Notes: generated by a model not told the origin, from the sequence alone. A stretch of 64,000 bases of DNA from Asterias amurensis (GCF_032118995.1 NC_092663.1:5022001-5086000); one strand, 5' to 3'; shown: positions 21,927 to 34,334, numbered from the stretch's first letter. Numbers and translations are program-made.

Positions 21927-24561
21927 AAGAGAAGGATTCAAAAATGGGCGCTTTATAAAGAAATTTTCACACGATTTGCCATATGGCATGTATGGGGATA
22001 GAATCTCTGGGGGAACAGAATTTTCTGCCACACTGGTACCTGAACAAAAACAGTTATTGACAAAAAGTTGCACTGTTGTAATGATCATACCCAATCTTTG
22101 TTGTCCAAACTCACAAATATGTGTGCTGAACTCTCACATACCTACATGTATAGATGTACAGCACGAGCATGCAATAATAAGAGTGACATAGCCCTTTAAA
22201 ACTTCTGTTTGTGATGCAACAGTCAATGCTTGCACGTCCACAAGCAGACTACATGTATTATCATGATGGCAGTACCCCCTTTAGAGCGCCAGTACACTAA
22301 TCTGGAGTTCAAATCCCGCTCTTGCATTCTTGTAAATTGTTCCCCGTTCACCTCAAAATATGATAAATCCATTAACTTAATTTGTTTAAGTGAATTAAAT
22401 TAAACTATTTTGAATTTTCCTTTCAACGGAATGAGTTGTTGATCCCTTTAAAGATGCTACAATGTGTGTCAGATTTGTGGCCCCAAACATTGAAAAATAG
22501 ATTTTTTTGAGTGAATGGTATTTCAAAGAGTATCACCCGCTCTAACGAAAAAAAATAACTTTTAATTTTATGGGTCAGGAACCATGACAACAATTTAAAA
22601 CGTTTCTTATAAAACACATTAGAATTGGTCATGTGATATATTGTTGGGATTCCCAACAAAAACTAAATTTGAGCAATTTATTTTATTGCTACTAATAATT
22701 GGCAGACTTTTTTGAGCAATGGCTCAAATGAAAGCTTGTAACTCTCGACCCCCATCAAAATACCTATTGAATTTTAAATCAAAATTTTCAGGTCAAATCG
22801 GCCAACAATCTGACATAGCATCTTTTATGACAAATATTTTGTCAAAATTTTGTTGTGAAAGTTATGTAAAATCTCTTTTTGTAGCCCTATACATGTAGAT
22901 TGTTTCTCAAGTACAGAATTAATCACTGACAAATTAAAAACTTGACATTATATATATGTAAAATCTAAAATTTGCACTTTGACTGCCTCTTTATTTAACT
23001 GTTGGTGTCTCTGCTTTTCACTGCAATTTAAAGGAATGGATTTAATGTACTGTACGTCCCCAAAATGTGAACATATATCCTAACCGAAAGACTTGTTTTT
23101 AATCTTTTAACTTTAATTGATCTGTAAAGATGTGATCTTATTTGTTTGTTTAACTTAAAAAGTACGTACATTAGAGTTGTGCTCAGTAATGCAGATCTGC
23201 TACCCCAAGTGTATTACAGGAAACCTGTAACATACTGTACAGTTTAAGTGGTTCTGTTACACCTACATTGTACATGTACTGCGTGTATTATCATGGACTG
23301 AAAACAGAACCTTGGCTAGTAAACACAAAATTTTGCATTATTTGGTCACAATAGCAAAAATATTAAAATTCCACAGACTACAGATTCCACAGGTAGCAGA
23401 AAGACCCTATTTTTTGACTGGGGTAGTTGATTCATATTGAACTTAATTAAGTAGCTCGAAACTTGTTTACTACAATGTACATGTACAGTAGTTTGAAAAC
23501 AAATATGACATGATATCTGATTGATGTTTACCTGGCGCATTCTTTTATCAAAAAGAGAAAAGAAGCAAATACACGTTTTTAGGTAAAAACACGATTGGTA
23601 CATGCAAATTATTTGAAAACCCACAGTTCTTAAAACCATACAAACGAGCGATTTGTGTTGAAAATTTCTTTCCAATAAATACTTTGTTTTATAGCACAAC
23701 ACTGTTCATATAAAGTAGGCAAAAGAAAATTTAGTATCATTATGATAAAACTGATAACATTTTATTAAAATTTTAAACTCAGTATTACAATTTTTTCGGA
23801 TAACATCACTCATAATAATATGTTTAAAACACTGAAATTACATAAATTATATTAATGTTTAGAGTATTAGTTTACTCTTTTGCACGGCTTCCAAATGACT
23901 TCAAAAGCACCATTTAAAAATGTCTGAAATCTGTACCTATTTTTAAGAACTTTTTTGTATACTATTTTAGTTAATCTTTAACATGTTTAACAAAGTTACA
24001 TAAAGGCTGGTAGATTCTTTTAGATTCACGTGGGGGTGCGGACGGGAGAAGAGCCTTTTTAACCATGCAAGATCTGCAGGTGATTTCATGAAACCCTACA
24101 TGTACATACGTACATTTGTTTGTACATGTAGGATTAAACCTCGAGTTAAGATGAGTAATAACTTAGGATGGGTTCAATGTGTCCTAACATGTACGTCTAT
24201 AGTTGCTGAACCGAACTCGTCCCAAGTCCTATAATTAATCCTAACAGCTGCCACTTGGCGTTACTTATGTGTTTTTTTAATGATAGACGAACTATGCCAT
24301 CAAGCAATACTGTATGTCATGATTCTTTGACTTAATGACTTTAATGTGGTGAACGTATTGAATAGGAATTGGTATATTTTGTTCACAAAGCTCTACTTTT
24401 TTTTGTAGGGGCCTACAGTATCTTTTTCATATTAAACTTTAAGAGTTGTAATATGTATTAAAATATTTCAGCATCATTTATTCAATAAAATCGTATGTCT
24501 TTCAAAAATGAAATGAACTATTGTCCCTAGCACCTCAACTCAAGTGTTTCACTCTAAACCA
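21927..24561. other. Intergenic AT-rich stretch between the Cys/His gene and TACO1
   Basis: No gene seen. A lone B-box-like GAGTTCAAATCCCGCTC is at 22300. TTTATT at 24477-24482 reads AATAAA on the minus strand and could be the TACO1 poly(A) signal, implying a ~440-bp 3' UTR. Confidence 0.45.
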
Positions 24562-24870
24562 GTGCCCAATTTCATAGAGCTGCTTAAGGCGAAACAAACT
24601 GCTTTAAAATAATCTGCTCAGCAAAAAAACCCAGGACAACAGCTGTTTGAAATTGGGCCCAGGCTGGCTCTGCTTACCGTATTGCAGAAGCAGGGAATTC
24701 TGTGCTTACGTCAAGCACATTTCAAGGGTTAGCACTTAGCAGACAATTTTTGTCTCGCCATTATATGCTTACACAGTCGCAGAAATTTGGCGCTTGTCTT
24801 GCAAGTTAAGAAAGCTGAAAGGTGATTGTAAGCAGAACTAAGCGATAAGCAGAGCTATGAAATTTGCCCT
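24562..24870. mobile_element. ~310-bp inverted-end element downstream of TACO1
   Basis: Ends TGCCCAATTTCATAGAGC and GCTATGAAATTTGCCCT are inverted; a GCTTAAG/AAGCAGA-rich interior. Same family as 32884-34110. Confidence 0.75.
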
Positions 24871-24916
24871 GCAGAGAGCTTGAAACACAGGATGTGCATT
24901 TCTTATGGACCACTGA

Positions 24917-27900
24917 TTAAACTGTACCTTCTATATTGTCATACACTTTGACTACATTTGGATGATCATTCAAGTGTGACACAAGTTCAAAGGCGCTTTG
25001 TAAGTTTGTATCATTCAATGTAGTTGTTGTGTCTGGTAGGTACTCTAATGATGAAGATTCAATGGTGTAGTTTAACGATGCTAGATTGTTGCGCACTACC
25101 CGTAGATCCTTCATATCACACACAAACTGAACAAAGAAAAAAAGTGATAAATTAATATTTATGCCATTAAACCGGCAAACATGATAAAATTGGGGCTGGA
25201 ATTTCATTTTCGAGGGCAAACTTTTGAAGGGGTACAAAGGCCCAGAGTATACCAGGGGGTGTCAAAGCCTAGCGGTAAATAACAATGGGTTCAAATTTGT
25301 GTGTTCTGATCAGAAGTGTGGGTTCGAGTCCCAGTCGTAATACCTGTGTCCTTAAAGTCACCTGGAAGTGGTATTTTTTTGTTATTTACAAATTTAAGAG
25401 TTGACCCCGACCCGAGAGGGCGCTGTTCGTGACATCAATCGAGGCAGACTTTGCCTGTAATGCGTAGAGTAAACACAATTGCAAAGTACATGTACAGACC
25501 AAGTCGTGAGTTTGTACGTTTCAAAAAATTTTGTTTTTTTGTTTTTTTCCGGCAATGCCGACCAGGTGTATTGCTGCTGAATGCAGAAAAACACTTTTTG
25601 AAATGTACCAACTCACGACTTGGACGTACATGTACTTTGCACGTGTGTTTACTATACGCATTGCAGGCAAAGTCTGCCTTGATTGACGTCACAAAAGGGG
25701 TAGGCGGAGTCAGCCCCCCGAACAACTTAATGTATTTTTTAAACATATAAATCGTGACAAACAATTACTAAAAAAATTGTTTTATTGTTCGTTAGCATAT
25801 ACTCTTATGTTTGAAAGAAACAAAATTATATTTCCAGGTGACTTTAAATAAGACACTTAACCATGATTGACATGATTGAAGGTTGGGGGGGGGTAGTGCT
25901 TTCTGCTCTATCAACCAGACTTCTGATGGAAGATACCCAAGCTTAAATTCAAATGAACTGTGAAGGGGTAAAACTATTTCAGCCCCATGAGTAGATGGCA
26001 ACAGCCCCTGGAAAATAGTTGATTGTAGCCCGCACCCTGAAGGGGCCTTAAGAATATTTCACTATACTAGCCAAGAACAACATGGAGAGAAGACGAGAAA
26101 GGAAATCTCACTGAAAAAAAACAGAGAAATATTCCAGCATTGTCGAGAGAAGACCCATGCAATCAGGTACATGTAGGGACTATAAACCCAATCAACATAG
26201 TGCCCCCGGCTGGATTCGAACCAGGGTCTTAGAGGCAACAGCCCAAAGGGGTTGCACACTGCGGATTATTAAATTTAGGCTAAAGGAAGAAACCACTAGA
26301 ACTTAAAACAACCATCTGACAACATTACTGCAACTTCAGTCTGATTCAACTAAGCAAATTTTAAGAGAGAACTCTTACCATGAAGAGTGCCTCATCATCT
26401 TCATTAGCCGTCTCTTGAACATCTTCTGCCCCAACCTCGATGGCGACCTCTGTGGCAAGGTCAAGGGTCAAGGGACTATCTTGACCTTCTAGCTGGGGTA
26501 CCACTCTAACAACCCCCTTTCGATTGAAGGCATACAGGGTTGTACCAAAGTCTCCTCTACCGAAACAATGACAGAGATGAATCAAAGAAACAGTGTACAA
26601 AATGGGAACTTCCTATTTCAGGTATTTATTAATGGCAATAACGGTGGGAGGAGCTGGTATCCACTGTGTTACAATGACCTTGCCTGGTGGCTGGCAGCTG
26701 TTAATAGATCGGCTGGATCAATTTTTTTTTTTACAGTGGCCAGCAACCACCCTGGTCATTATCACAAAGTGAAAATCTGCTCCTCACACTTTTATTGCCT
26801 GTTAGTGAAATCTGGGGGGGGGGGGACAGAACAAATATAACCATGTATGAAAGAAAAATTTAAAAAATTCAGTAAGAACTTATTATTACTACATGTGCGA
26901 TGGAAACCGCTAAGCAACAAACTTTTAAAACATCTAAAAAGGGCAAAGAAAGAAACTGAAAGAAATCTTGCATTGAAAAAAAAAAAATATTTATATAATA
27001 ATATATATATATATGTAACCATGTAAGGATGACAAATAAATGGCTATTATAAAGAACTTGTTATTATTATTGAAAGTGGGAGCAGATCTCCACAAAGAAT
27101 GCAACAAAAACACAACGCAACAAAACAAAACAAAGAAAGAAAGAAATCTGACATGTATAAGTACGTGTATCTCTACTGTAAAATTCTGTTCAGCCTGAGG
27201 GGTATATCACGCACTTGTGTTGCATCTTGCTTGTGGTTTGAGTCACGCCTACTGTTTTTCAACTACTCGGTTAATCGAGCCGCAACGACTACTACAAAAA
27301 TAGTCACGACTACCTACTGCTTGGTGAACCAATTGTGTCGCTCACATCTGGATTCACGACAACATACCCATACAAACAGTGAAACAATCCTTCAATCCAT
27401 TTAGCTTGAGTTTTTCTATATATAGTCATAATAATAATAATATCGAAGTCTTACATAGCGCACGTATCTACCAAACAAGGTACTCAAGGCGCTGAGCAAT
27501 ATACAAACTGCGGCAAACATTATGCCATAATGCATCTTGGGTGTTAAAAACTAGTTGCCAGGCTACAATCAAATGTACATACCCATTCTTCTGAAGCAGT
27601 CTTTGGAGTTCTGATCTGGATCTCCTTGCATTATCTGTCAATACATCCATCAGCAGACAGCACTGACCTGGTCCTCGAGCCTCTAAGAGAAGTTGGATGT
27701 CTGCGTCATCTGCACCGCCTTTCTTTGTCTAAAAATGAACAGACTAGATTTGAGGGTTTTTGTACAAGTACAAGTACATGTAGCATGCACAAAGAATTAG
27801 CCAATGCTCAATCCAAACCAATCACACTCATTTCATTCCTTAAACGTGTTAAAAGATTTGGGCACTTTTTGTAACCCAAAACATGAAAACTACTTTAGAA

Positions 27901-29984
27901 CGTATTTTCCCAACATTGTTTTACTCATTTCTTTAAAAAAGACAACACCTCAGCTAGTTATATTTTAAGGTAAGTTTTTTACTATCATTATTTCAAAACT
28001 GTATAAGTTTACTGTAAATCTGTGGACATTGTGTTTTGTGTTCTACATAGAGTACCCCGGGGTCGATTTCACAAAGAGTTATGATACAAATTGCATGGGT
28101 AGTCCTAAGTTAGGACGAGTAACTGGTCCTAACTAGAGATAAGACTAATCCTAACTCTTTGTGAAATCCACCCCAGGCCCTTTAAACCATCTCAGTTCCC
28201 TTGGGAGTATACAGATTGTGCAGCCTAGCGCACAAAACTAAGTCAACCGCAAGAACCAACTCTGTCAATGGAGGCATCTGATGTACAAAAGAAATTTTTT
28301 ATAGGGAAATTTTAAATTGTTTTGTCTATAATTAAGGAAAGTCATTATACTCAACAGGAACGTTAGGTATGATAAATGTACCACTAATACCAGATTCATA
28401 TTCAACATTTGATCATTCTTTGATTCTGTTCAAGATTTAACACAGTGTATTAACAGAGTTGGAGTGCCATGAGCAACACTGAGTGAATGATTTGAGCACT
28501 AAAATAAGAAGCCAAAAGGCTAATGTAAACTTACCGCATTTTTAAGGACAGCTTCTATAGTTGCCTTGGGCATTGGAATTGCTTTTGCCTTGGTGACTAG
28601 ACTTCCCAGCACAGAGTTGAGCTCTGGATTTGCTCCACCCTCTAAAAGATAAAATATTAGTAATGTAATGAAATATCCAAATAATACAGCAATTTTAATC
28701 TTCCAGCAAACTTGGACACCCCTTTTTTATAAACAAAACCTAGATAAAACTTGAAAGACACCCCCCAAAAAAAATATATCCAACATATCTAAATAAAAAA
28801 CTTTCAGAAAGACAAAATATCCAAAACCGGTTACAATCTAAACCGAGTGGGAAAGTGTTGTCATTGTGAATCCTTTATCCCCTCCTGCACCCCTACCTAA
28901 AATGTTTTTTTAATGCACAAATGAACGATTGGATTATACATTAAAAGAGATGAAGTATGTCACAGTCCTTGCACATGCTTGCCCTTAAAATGAAATTGTA
29001 GGCTTTGGTTCAATGAAACCAACACTTGGACGCTTTACCAAAATTGTATACTCTACCAAACCTACACATGTTCAACCTAGCACAGTGCATAAGACTAATC
29101 AGTACACAATTACAAAATGCCTTTTGCTGGAATTAAAAACTCCTGCATGGACATGATGGAGCATCACTAAAGCCGTGTTCATGCTTCCTGCAAATGTCAA
29201 TACCATACAAATTGCAACTCCACAACTCCGTTATTGGGGAAAGGTTTCACACGACTTCAGCACAGCTCAACTCTTTGGTCCAAATTCATGACATCAAAAT
29301 TTGAGTTGCAATTGCATTCGCAGGAAGTATAAACCAGGCTTCACTCTGCCAAACCCAGTACCTAGCCAAGTGCATTTAAACCAAATCAGTACTTTCACAA
29401 ATACCACAAGTGCTGATTCTCTTGCACTACTATCACAATCCAATTCTTTACTAACCTCTGATAGCGATTCTCATTTGAAGAACAATCTTATTGATCTGGA
29501 GGCTCCGTAGTTCATCTTTGGGTCCTTTTATATGCCTCACTTTGGACCACTTGTTATGGCCGGCCCATTCTCCATCACTGGTATGAAAGCACCTCACTGA
29601 CTGAGTTCGACAAATGCCATCAGTTAACGACAGACAAAAGGGAAATGTCCTCCTACTATCCAAATTAGTTTCAACAGCTGCACATCCCAGGAAAGGTGAG
29701 CCCATCCATCTAGATTTATAACTGTTTACTTTTAAAATTTGCTCAGATAGAATTGACTTGAGAGTAGGTTGTGAATGCGACTCGCAGTGCGAGTGTATTG
29801 TACTGTTTTTCTGCATGTCCTTTCCAGAAGGGTTAACAAGGCTTTTGGGTTTTCCATGATGGCTAGAGCTGAAAGTGGCAAGTTGGAGATTCTGTTGATT
29901 GACACAGCACCTTGTGATGCGGCACAGTTGCAGAAGATGTGACAGTTCTTTATGATGAACGGAGGTCCTCATGACTGCTGCCAT
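24917..29984 (-). CDS. TACO1: TACO1: mitochondrial YebC-family translational activator
   Basis: Five coding exons on the minus strand: 29456-29984, 28535-28641, 27583-27728, 26379-26556 and 24917-25126. All have GT-AG borders and compatible phases; total 390 codons including the stop (389 aa). The YebC signature AGHNKWSKVRHIKGPKD starts at residue 141. It is followed by EGGANPELNSVLGS, PMPKATIEA, LLEARGPGQ, LLQKNGGDFGTTLYAFNRKG, VGAEDVQE, and a C-terminus VKVYDNIEGTV that closely matches human TACO1 (VIHVYDNIE). Known role: TACO1 acts in mitochondria to support translation of COX1. The first ATG with a plausible context is at 29984. The ~140 residues before the signature are far longer than the human presequence; RCFHTS at 131-136 looks like the presequence end. 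A later start (Met57 or Met94) remains possible. Confidence 0.96.
25252..25900 (+). repeat. tRNA-derived SINE interrupted by a TTAA element
   Basis: The 5' part (25252-25355) has an A-box-like AAAGCCTAGCGG and B-box GGTTCGAGTCC, then CCTGTGTCC. The 3' part resumes at 25844 with TTAAATAAGACACTTAACC. Removing the insert and one TTAA restores the SINE body seen elsewhere in this window. Confidence 0.8.
25352..25847. mobile_element. TTAA-flanked foldback element nested in a SINE
   Basis: TTAA at 25352-25355 and 25844-25847. Outer TIR is AGTCACCTGGAA / TTCCAGGTGACT. Inner long arms at about 25428-25522 and 25590-25690 contain GGCAGACTTTGCCTGTAATG and its inverse. Near 25550 the short phrase MPTRCIAAEC resembles the start of a THAP DNA-binding domain, perhaps a remnant of the parent transposase gene. 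Confidence 0.85.
26195..26250 (-). repeat. tRNA-like fragment
   Basis: Minus-strand ACCCTGGTTCGAATCCAGCC looks like a tRNA 3' half, but no 5' half pairs with it; probably a SINE remnant. Similar lone B boxes are at about 22305, 44580 and 56730 (+). Confidence 0.4.
27421..27510. repeat. (AAT)n-linked ~90-bp repeat (AAGGCGCTG family)
   Basis: ATAATAATAATAATATCGAA, TTACATAGCGCACG and CTCAAGGCGCTGAGCAATAT. Related copies lie at about 30845-30915, 52503-52590 (CCAAGGCGCTGTACACATT) and 56607-56670. A microsatellite-headed short repeat. Confidence 0.6.
28057..28176. mobile_element. ~120-bp MITE in TACO1 intron 2
   Basis: Ends GGGGTCGATTTCACAAAGAG and CTCTTTGTGAAATCCACCCC inverted, with GTCCTAAGTTAGGACGAGT inside. 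Same family as 35530-35693. Confidence 0.82.
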
Positions 29985-30212
29985 AGTTGAAGGATGGGGT
30001 TGACAAGGTAATGATTCAGCTGTGTGCTCTTCAGTTTTAACCTTCTTCACTGAGGCATGTTATTCCTGTCGGTTAAAAATAATGTTACTTCTTCTGGAAA
30101 TAGCATAGAAAATAGTTCAGTGCAATCCTATAACTATCCCCAACCCCTCAAGATCAAACATCATAATTTGTTTTTGTTGGACTGAGGACTTAGACTGAAG
30201 TGTGAGACTTAC

Positions 30213-30285
30213 CCGGATTTCCGCTTTGTGCAACCATTCTTAATCATTGAATGAACAGATACAGGTAGAATTTCTGAGAAAAAAG
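30213..30285 (-). other. TACO1: Probable 5' UTR exon of TACO1
   Basis: A clean minus-strand donor (CCGG|GTAAGT) ends at 30213, and an acceptor (ACCGACAG) lies just upstream of the coding exon at about 30070. Splicing them gives a short upstream frame that stops before the main start, so the exon would be untranslated. The 5' limit is approximate; no transcript evidence is available. Confidence 0.45.
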
Positions 30286-30484
30286 AAAAGAAATTGATCC
30301 CAAACTAGTAAACTTCACAAAATAAGTTGAACAAAATCAGCGCAAACCATTAACTAGCAAAACCTACTCCTCTGACTCCTAGAACTACATGTATGATATA
30401 ACGATTATGATATGAGGTTCAATCCATTACCATCCTGGAGATGATATCGATAACCAGTGTCGATAACGTAATAATAAATAAACC

Positions 30485-30650
30485 TCTTTAAAGCCAGTGG
30501 AAAGTTTCGGTTAACAGTATTGTCCAAGTCCCACACTTAGTGTATCACAACTTATATACAAAATAACAAACCTGTGAAAATTTAGGCTCAATCGATCATC
30601 GGAGTCGGGAAAACCCACCCTTGTTTTCGCGCGTTTCGCAGTGTCATGAC
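30485..30650. mobile_element. Partial copy of the 390-bp TTAA family near the TACO1 5' end
   Basis: TTTAAAGCCAGTGGAAAG end followed by AAAATAACAAACCTGTGAAA and the ACCCTTGTTTTCGCG block. It is about 200 bp upstream of the proposed TACO1 first exon and may carry regulatory sequence. Confidence 0.65.
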
Positions 30651-30962
30651 ATGTGTTTGCTATAACTCCGTAATTATCGTTGTCGAGAATTGATAATTGT
30701 TTTAATGTTTTCTCAAAAAGTGAAGCATTTCATGGAATATTTCAAGAGAAGTCTTTTACCATTACCGTCTGTAAACCCTGTAAGTTATTTGTAAATCTGT
30801 GAACTTTTTTTTTTCTGTTCCGAAAGTGTAAAATGGCTTTAATCAATAATAATAATTCATAATAATAATTCACTTAGCAGTTCTTTGTATAGCGCCAAAA
30901 AGTATACGCTTATAATAAGAAGATTTAAACAAAGAATAATTAACATGATTAATTTTAAATAA

Positions 30963-31114
30963 TAGACCCAGCTGTCGCTCTATTCTAACTGGGGCGCTGC
31001 TGTACATTTTGTAGTATGAATTATTAATATCGGTCGTAATTGGTCATAGGAAGACTGTCGATCAGGACAAATTTTGTAAAAGGAGTACAGCGCCCCAGTT
31101 CTTCCCTGGGTCTA
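30963..31114. mobile_element. ~150-bp foldback MITE
   Basis: TAGACCCAGCTGTCGCTC... / ...CCCTGGGTCTA ends, with inner ACTGGGGCGCTGCTGTAC pairing with GTACAGCGCCCCAGT. Non-coding. Confidence 0.85.
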
Positions 31115-31297
31115 ATTAAAAAGATGGCTTTTAAAAAGTTAGTAGAGTAAATTGTCATGACATGATCACTCTGCCGAGTCTGACTCTTGGTTTCTCTATT
31201 ATGTTCATTCAATAATTATGTTTATCATGATTAATTACTGCATGACTGATTTTACTGAATTGCCGAAATCGTAGAAATATTTAACCTCCATGGAAGT

Positions 31298-31368
31298 ACT
31301 CCTAGTCCTAGAACTATTTCGGTTTACGATGGCCGGACGAAACTGAAATAGTTCTAGGAGTAGGATGG
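31298..31368. repeat. Short hairpin
   Basis: CTAGAACTATTTCGGTTT pairs with AACTGAAATAGTTCTAG around a ~15-bp loop. Non-coding, upstream of TACO1. Confidence 0.75.
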
Positions 31369-31499
31369 AAGTTTTTTTCTAACTCACATTTGTAAGCTGT
31401 TTCTTACACACCGTGACCATATGCACACCCCTTTTGTTTCCATCCCATGCATGATACCTTTAATTCTATTTCCTAAGAAAACGCCTTGGAAGGCTTTTT

Positions 31500-31631
31500 G
31501 GATAACTTTCCGTATGGCGCCACCACTTTTTCACTCATTTTTACAAAAAGGGATATATCAATCAGGTAAATTAGATACTATATTATTTTATTTCGAATGA
31601 AAAAGTGGTGGCGCCATACGGAAACTTTTCC
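31500..31631. mobile_element. hAT-like foldback MITE, perfect 8-bp TSD
   Basis: 132-bp copy nearly identical to 3317-3448; flanked by GGCTTTTT at 31492-31499 and 31632-31639. Confidence 0.95.
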
Positions 31632-31690
31632 GGCTTTTTAAACACAGTTTGTCATGCATGCTCGTGCAGGCTACCTAGATTTTGAAATGG

Positions 31691-31834
31691 GATTTTGCTA
31701 GCCCACCTTGTTGAGCTGTTAATGGCTCCGCTTTTAACATCGGTCTCATCACTGTCACCATGACATTGTTTTTTGATGAGACCGATGTTAAAAGTGGAGC
31801 CATTAACAGCTCCACAAGGTGGGCTAGGATTTTG
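31691..31834. mobile_element. ~145-bp near-perfect hairpin element
   Basis: GATTTTGCTAGCCCACCTTG pairs with CAAGGTGGGCTAGGATTTTG; inner arms AACATCGGTCTCATCA / TGATGAGACCGATGTT; ~20-bp loop. Confidence 0.88.
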
Positions 31835-32002
31835 CCTATAACGGACGTCAGCCGCTAAATAATAAGTAAAAATTAATTTAATAATATTTATTGTGATAGG
31901 CCTAACCCTTTTCAATTCAATTCAAGTCAACCATTCTCCTTCTAACTAGTTTTCAACTAGTATTTTCTAATAAAAATAATAATATTTATAATTTATTATC
32001 TT

Positions 32003-32134
32003 GGATAACATTCCGTATGGCGCCACCACTTTTCACTAATTTTTACAAAAAAAGGATATCTCATTGAGGTAAATTAGATACTATATTATTTCATATCGAA
32101 TGAAAAAGTGGTGGCGCCATACGGAAACTTTTCC
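32003..32134. mobile_element. hAT-like foldback MITE, perfect 8-bp TSD
   Basis: 132-bp copy flanked by ATTATCTT at 31995-32002 and 32135-32142. It lies between TACO1 and the TARBP2-like 5' exon. Confidence 0.95.
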
Positions 32135-32599
32135 ATTATCTTTATTAATATTACTATTAGGCGTAACAATTTATCATGTGTTTTTTTTTTTTTTTTTATA
32201 CTTACTTATATTAATATTATATATAAAATTATAGTAAAAATTATACAAACAAGAAAAAGAAAACAAATATATAATATACCGCGAATCACCATGAACTGCG
32301 GATTGCTGCCGGCCTGAATTGAAACCGCTGACCTTGTTTAGGCTTTTGTTGCTGGAATTTGCACAGAAAACTTACATTCAGGTTCTTGTACAAGAGAAAC
32401 CTGCGCACATTCGGTATGCAGCATGTGCACTTTCATGAAAAAGTCAAAGTTGGAGTCTGGTTTCAGACTAACTGTAAACACATTGTTTTAGAACAGTAAC
32501 AAGGGGGCCAGACGAAAAGGGAGAGAAAAAATGCCAGAATTATTTACGTCACTTGGTGGCGCTGTCCACATTGCTGCCGGTGAAAAATTCTGCACTTGC

Positions 32600-32677
32600 G
32601 CGCACACTGTACTCTGCTGCCAGACTGCAGAAAAGAATGCATGACAAAAGGCATGCCTAGTACACGTTAAATTGAAG
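32600..32677 (+). other. Probable 5' UTR exon of the TARBP2/PRKRA-like gene
   Basis: A strong donor (TTGAAG|GTAAGA) ends at 32677 after a GC-richer stretch (TTGCGCGCACACTG), and an acceptor (TTCACTTTCAG) at about 34541 precedes the coding exon. The 1.9-kb intron between them is crowded with inverted-repeat elements. The start is a guess; the donor is the only strong evidence. Confidence 0.4.
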
Positions 32678-32883
32678 GTAAGAACGAAACAATGAGTTAT
32701 TTATGATTTAGTTTACCATTTGAAGATCTCATATGATATCATATTAGAGTAGATTTGTTCAGGATGAGCATAGAATGTGATGATTGGTTGTTAATGTAAA
32801 GAGATGTTATTGTTTTTATCCGATTTGCATGTCTCCCAACCCCCAAAAGTCCAACCAAATCTTCGAAAAACAAATCCACAACC

Positions 32884-34110
32884 GGGCCCAATTTCATAGC
32901 TTTGCTTAACGTTAAGCATTTTTTTGTTGCTTACTATAGCAGAAAAATTTGCTTAAGCGTAAACGTATTTCACCAGCAGTTACTAACTTAAGCACGTAAA
33001 CAAACTGCGCACACAACATTTTAGATCGTCTGCTTAAGCGAAAATTTGACAGAAAAATGGCGGGCGAAATAAATCAGAAAATGGCGCAGGCCGGGGGTTA
33101 AACCTAAATCGCCCCCCTGCTCTGCCGAATTGATCCTTCCGCTGGCGACATCTTATATTGAGGAGAAAGCAGTCATATGGCGCCACCACTTTTTCATTCG
33201 ATATGAAAAAACATAGGCCCTGAGAAAGGATCCAACTTGACGTCTCGACGCAATCAAACTGGGAACGAGCGAGGGGGTGTGTGAATGCGTTGTTTTGTTT
33301 TTTTTAAGGAGTGCCCCCTGAAAAGACAAGCATAATATCCCATAGGGATAGCTAAGAGCTTGTTTCAACATACATTCCACGATAAAAAAATAAAATAAAA
33401 AAAAACAACAACAAGAAAAGAAAGGAGATAATGGTTATTGGACTATGCCTCACTCACTAGAAAGTGAAGAGACACAACAACTAGCATCACCTGCAATCAT
33501 AATTGCCGTAAAACAGGACGTTACTTAAAGTATTATTTATTCTACATTTGAATGACTGAAAGTATTCAATGACTGTTGTTAGTATTGCATTAAAAGATTC
33601 AACGCTACGGTCGCATGTCGTAAAAATATGGTTTTTGTTCAAGTTCTAGGCAAACGGCCAACATACGATGTTTTAACAGTGTGAATTGGGTTGGTAGTTT
33701 GTTTGTTCGTTGACGTTGGTGGTGATTTCTGGCGGCATAAGCCATAACATAATGCTGGCAATCACGACCATCATAGTCACCACGGACGTATAAGACTTAG
33801 TTGTTTTGCTCGCCCATCCAATGCCGTCAACATTTTCTGCGTCAAATGTAGCCCCCAGCCCCCCACTTGTGTGGCCAAGGCTAGCTGAATCCTTACTTAT
33901 CTGATTCAGCTAGCCTTGCCTTTGGCCACACAAGTAAAGCAGTAAACTGAAATTTTTGCTTAGCAAAAAATGCGCCAGCTAAGGCTCCTTTTTCCTTGCT
34001 TATCCCATTAAGCAAAAAGTTTGCGTAGGCAAGGCTATGAAATGAAAATTTGCTTAAGCGCGCCCGTTAAGCAAAAAATTGGCTGTTAAGCAGAGCTATG
34101 AAATTGGGCC
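32884..34110. mobile_element. Inverted-end family as at 24562, expanded by nested insertions
   Basis: Ends GGGCCCAATTTCATAGC and GCTATGAAATTGGGCC. The interior holds a half hAT-like MITE (about 33173-33225), A-rich stretches and the hairpin at 33856-33936. All in the TARBP2-like 5' intron. Confidence 0.6.
33856..33936. repeat. Hairpin of the CACTTGTGTGGCCAAGGCTA family
   Basis: CACTTGTGTGGCCAAGGCTA and its inverse, with inner AGCTGAATCC / GATTCAGCT. A second copy is at about 34362-34442. Confidence 0.82.
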
Positions 34111-34156
34111 TCGGTCATGACCACCAGCATGGTGGCAGAACCATGAAATTGAGCCC

Positions 34157-34334
34157 GGAAAGTTTCCATATGGCGCCACCACTTTTTCATTCGATATGAA
34201 AAAAACATAGGCCTAGTATATAATTTACCTCATTCAATTTTTCAATGAGATTGAGATATCTTTTTTGTAAAAATGAGTGAAAAAGTGGTGGCGCCATAAA
34301 GGCCCATACACAGCATGTGTACTGAAAGTTATCC
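34157..34334. mobile_element. hAT-like foldback MITE with internal insertion
   Basis: Both arms (CGCCACCACTTTTTCATTCG / GTGAAAAAGTGGTGGCGCCAT) and the outer GAAAGTTATCC end are present. Extra sequence near 34297-34322 lengthens the right end. No matching 8-bp flanks are seen. A half copy of the same family lies at about 33173-33225. Confidence 0.8.

Noticed and set aside
21847-22191. 114-codon ORF overlapping the end of the Cys/His gene in another frame
   Set aside because: Overlaps the better-supported frame and has no motif; could only matter if the GTAAAT at about 21838 is a real donor.
26195-26250. Possible tRNA gene
   Set aside because: Only a 3' half with a B box is visible; no matching 5' half.
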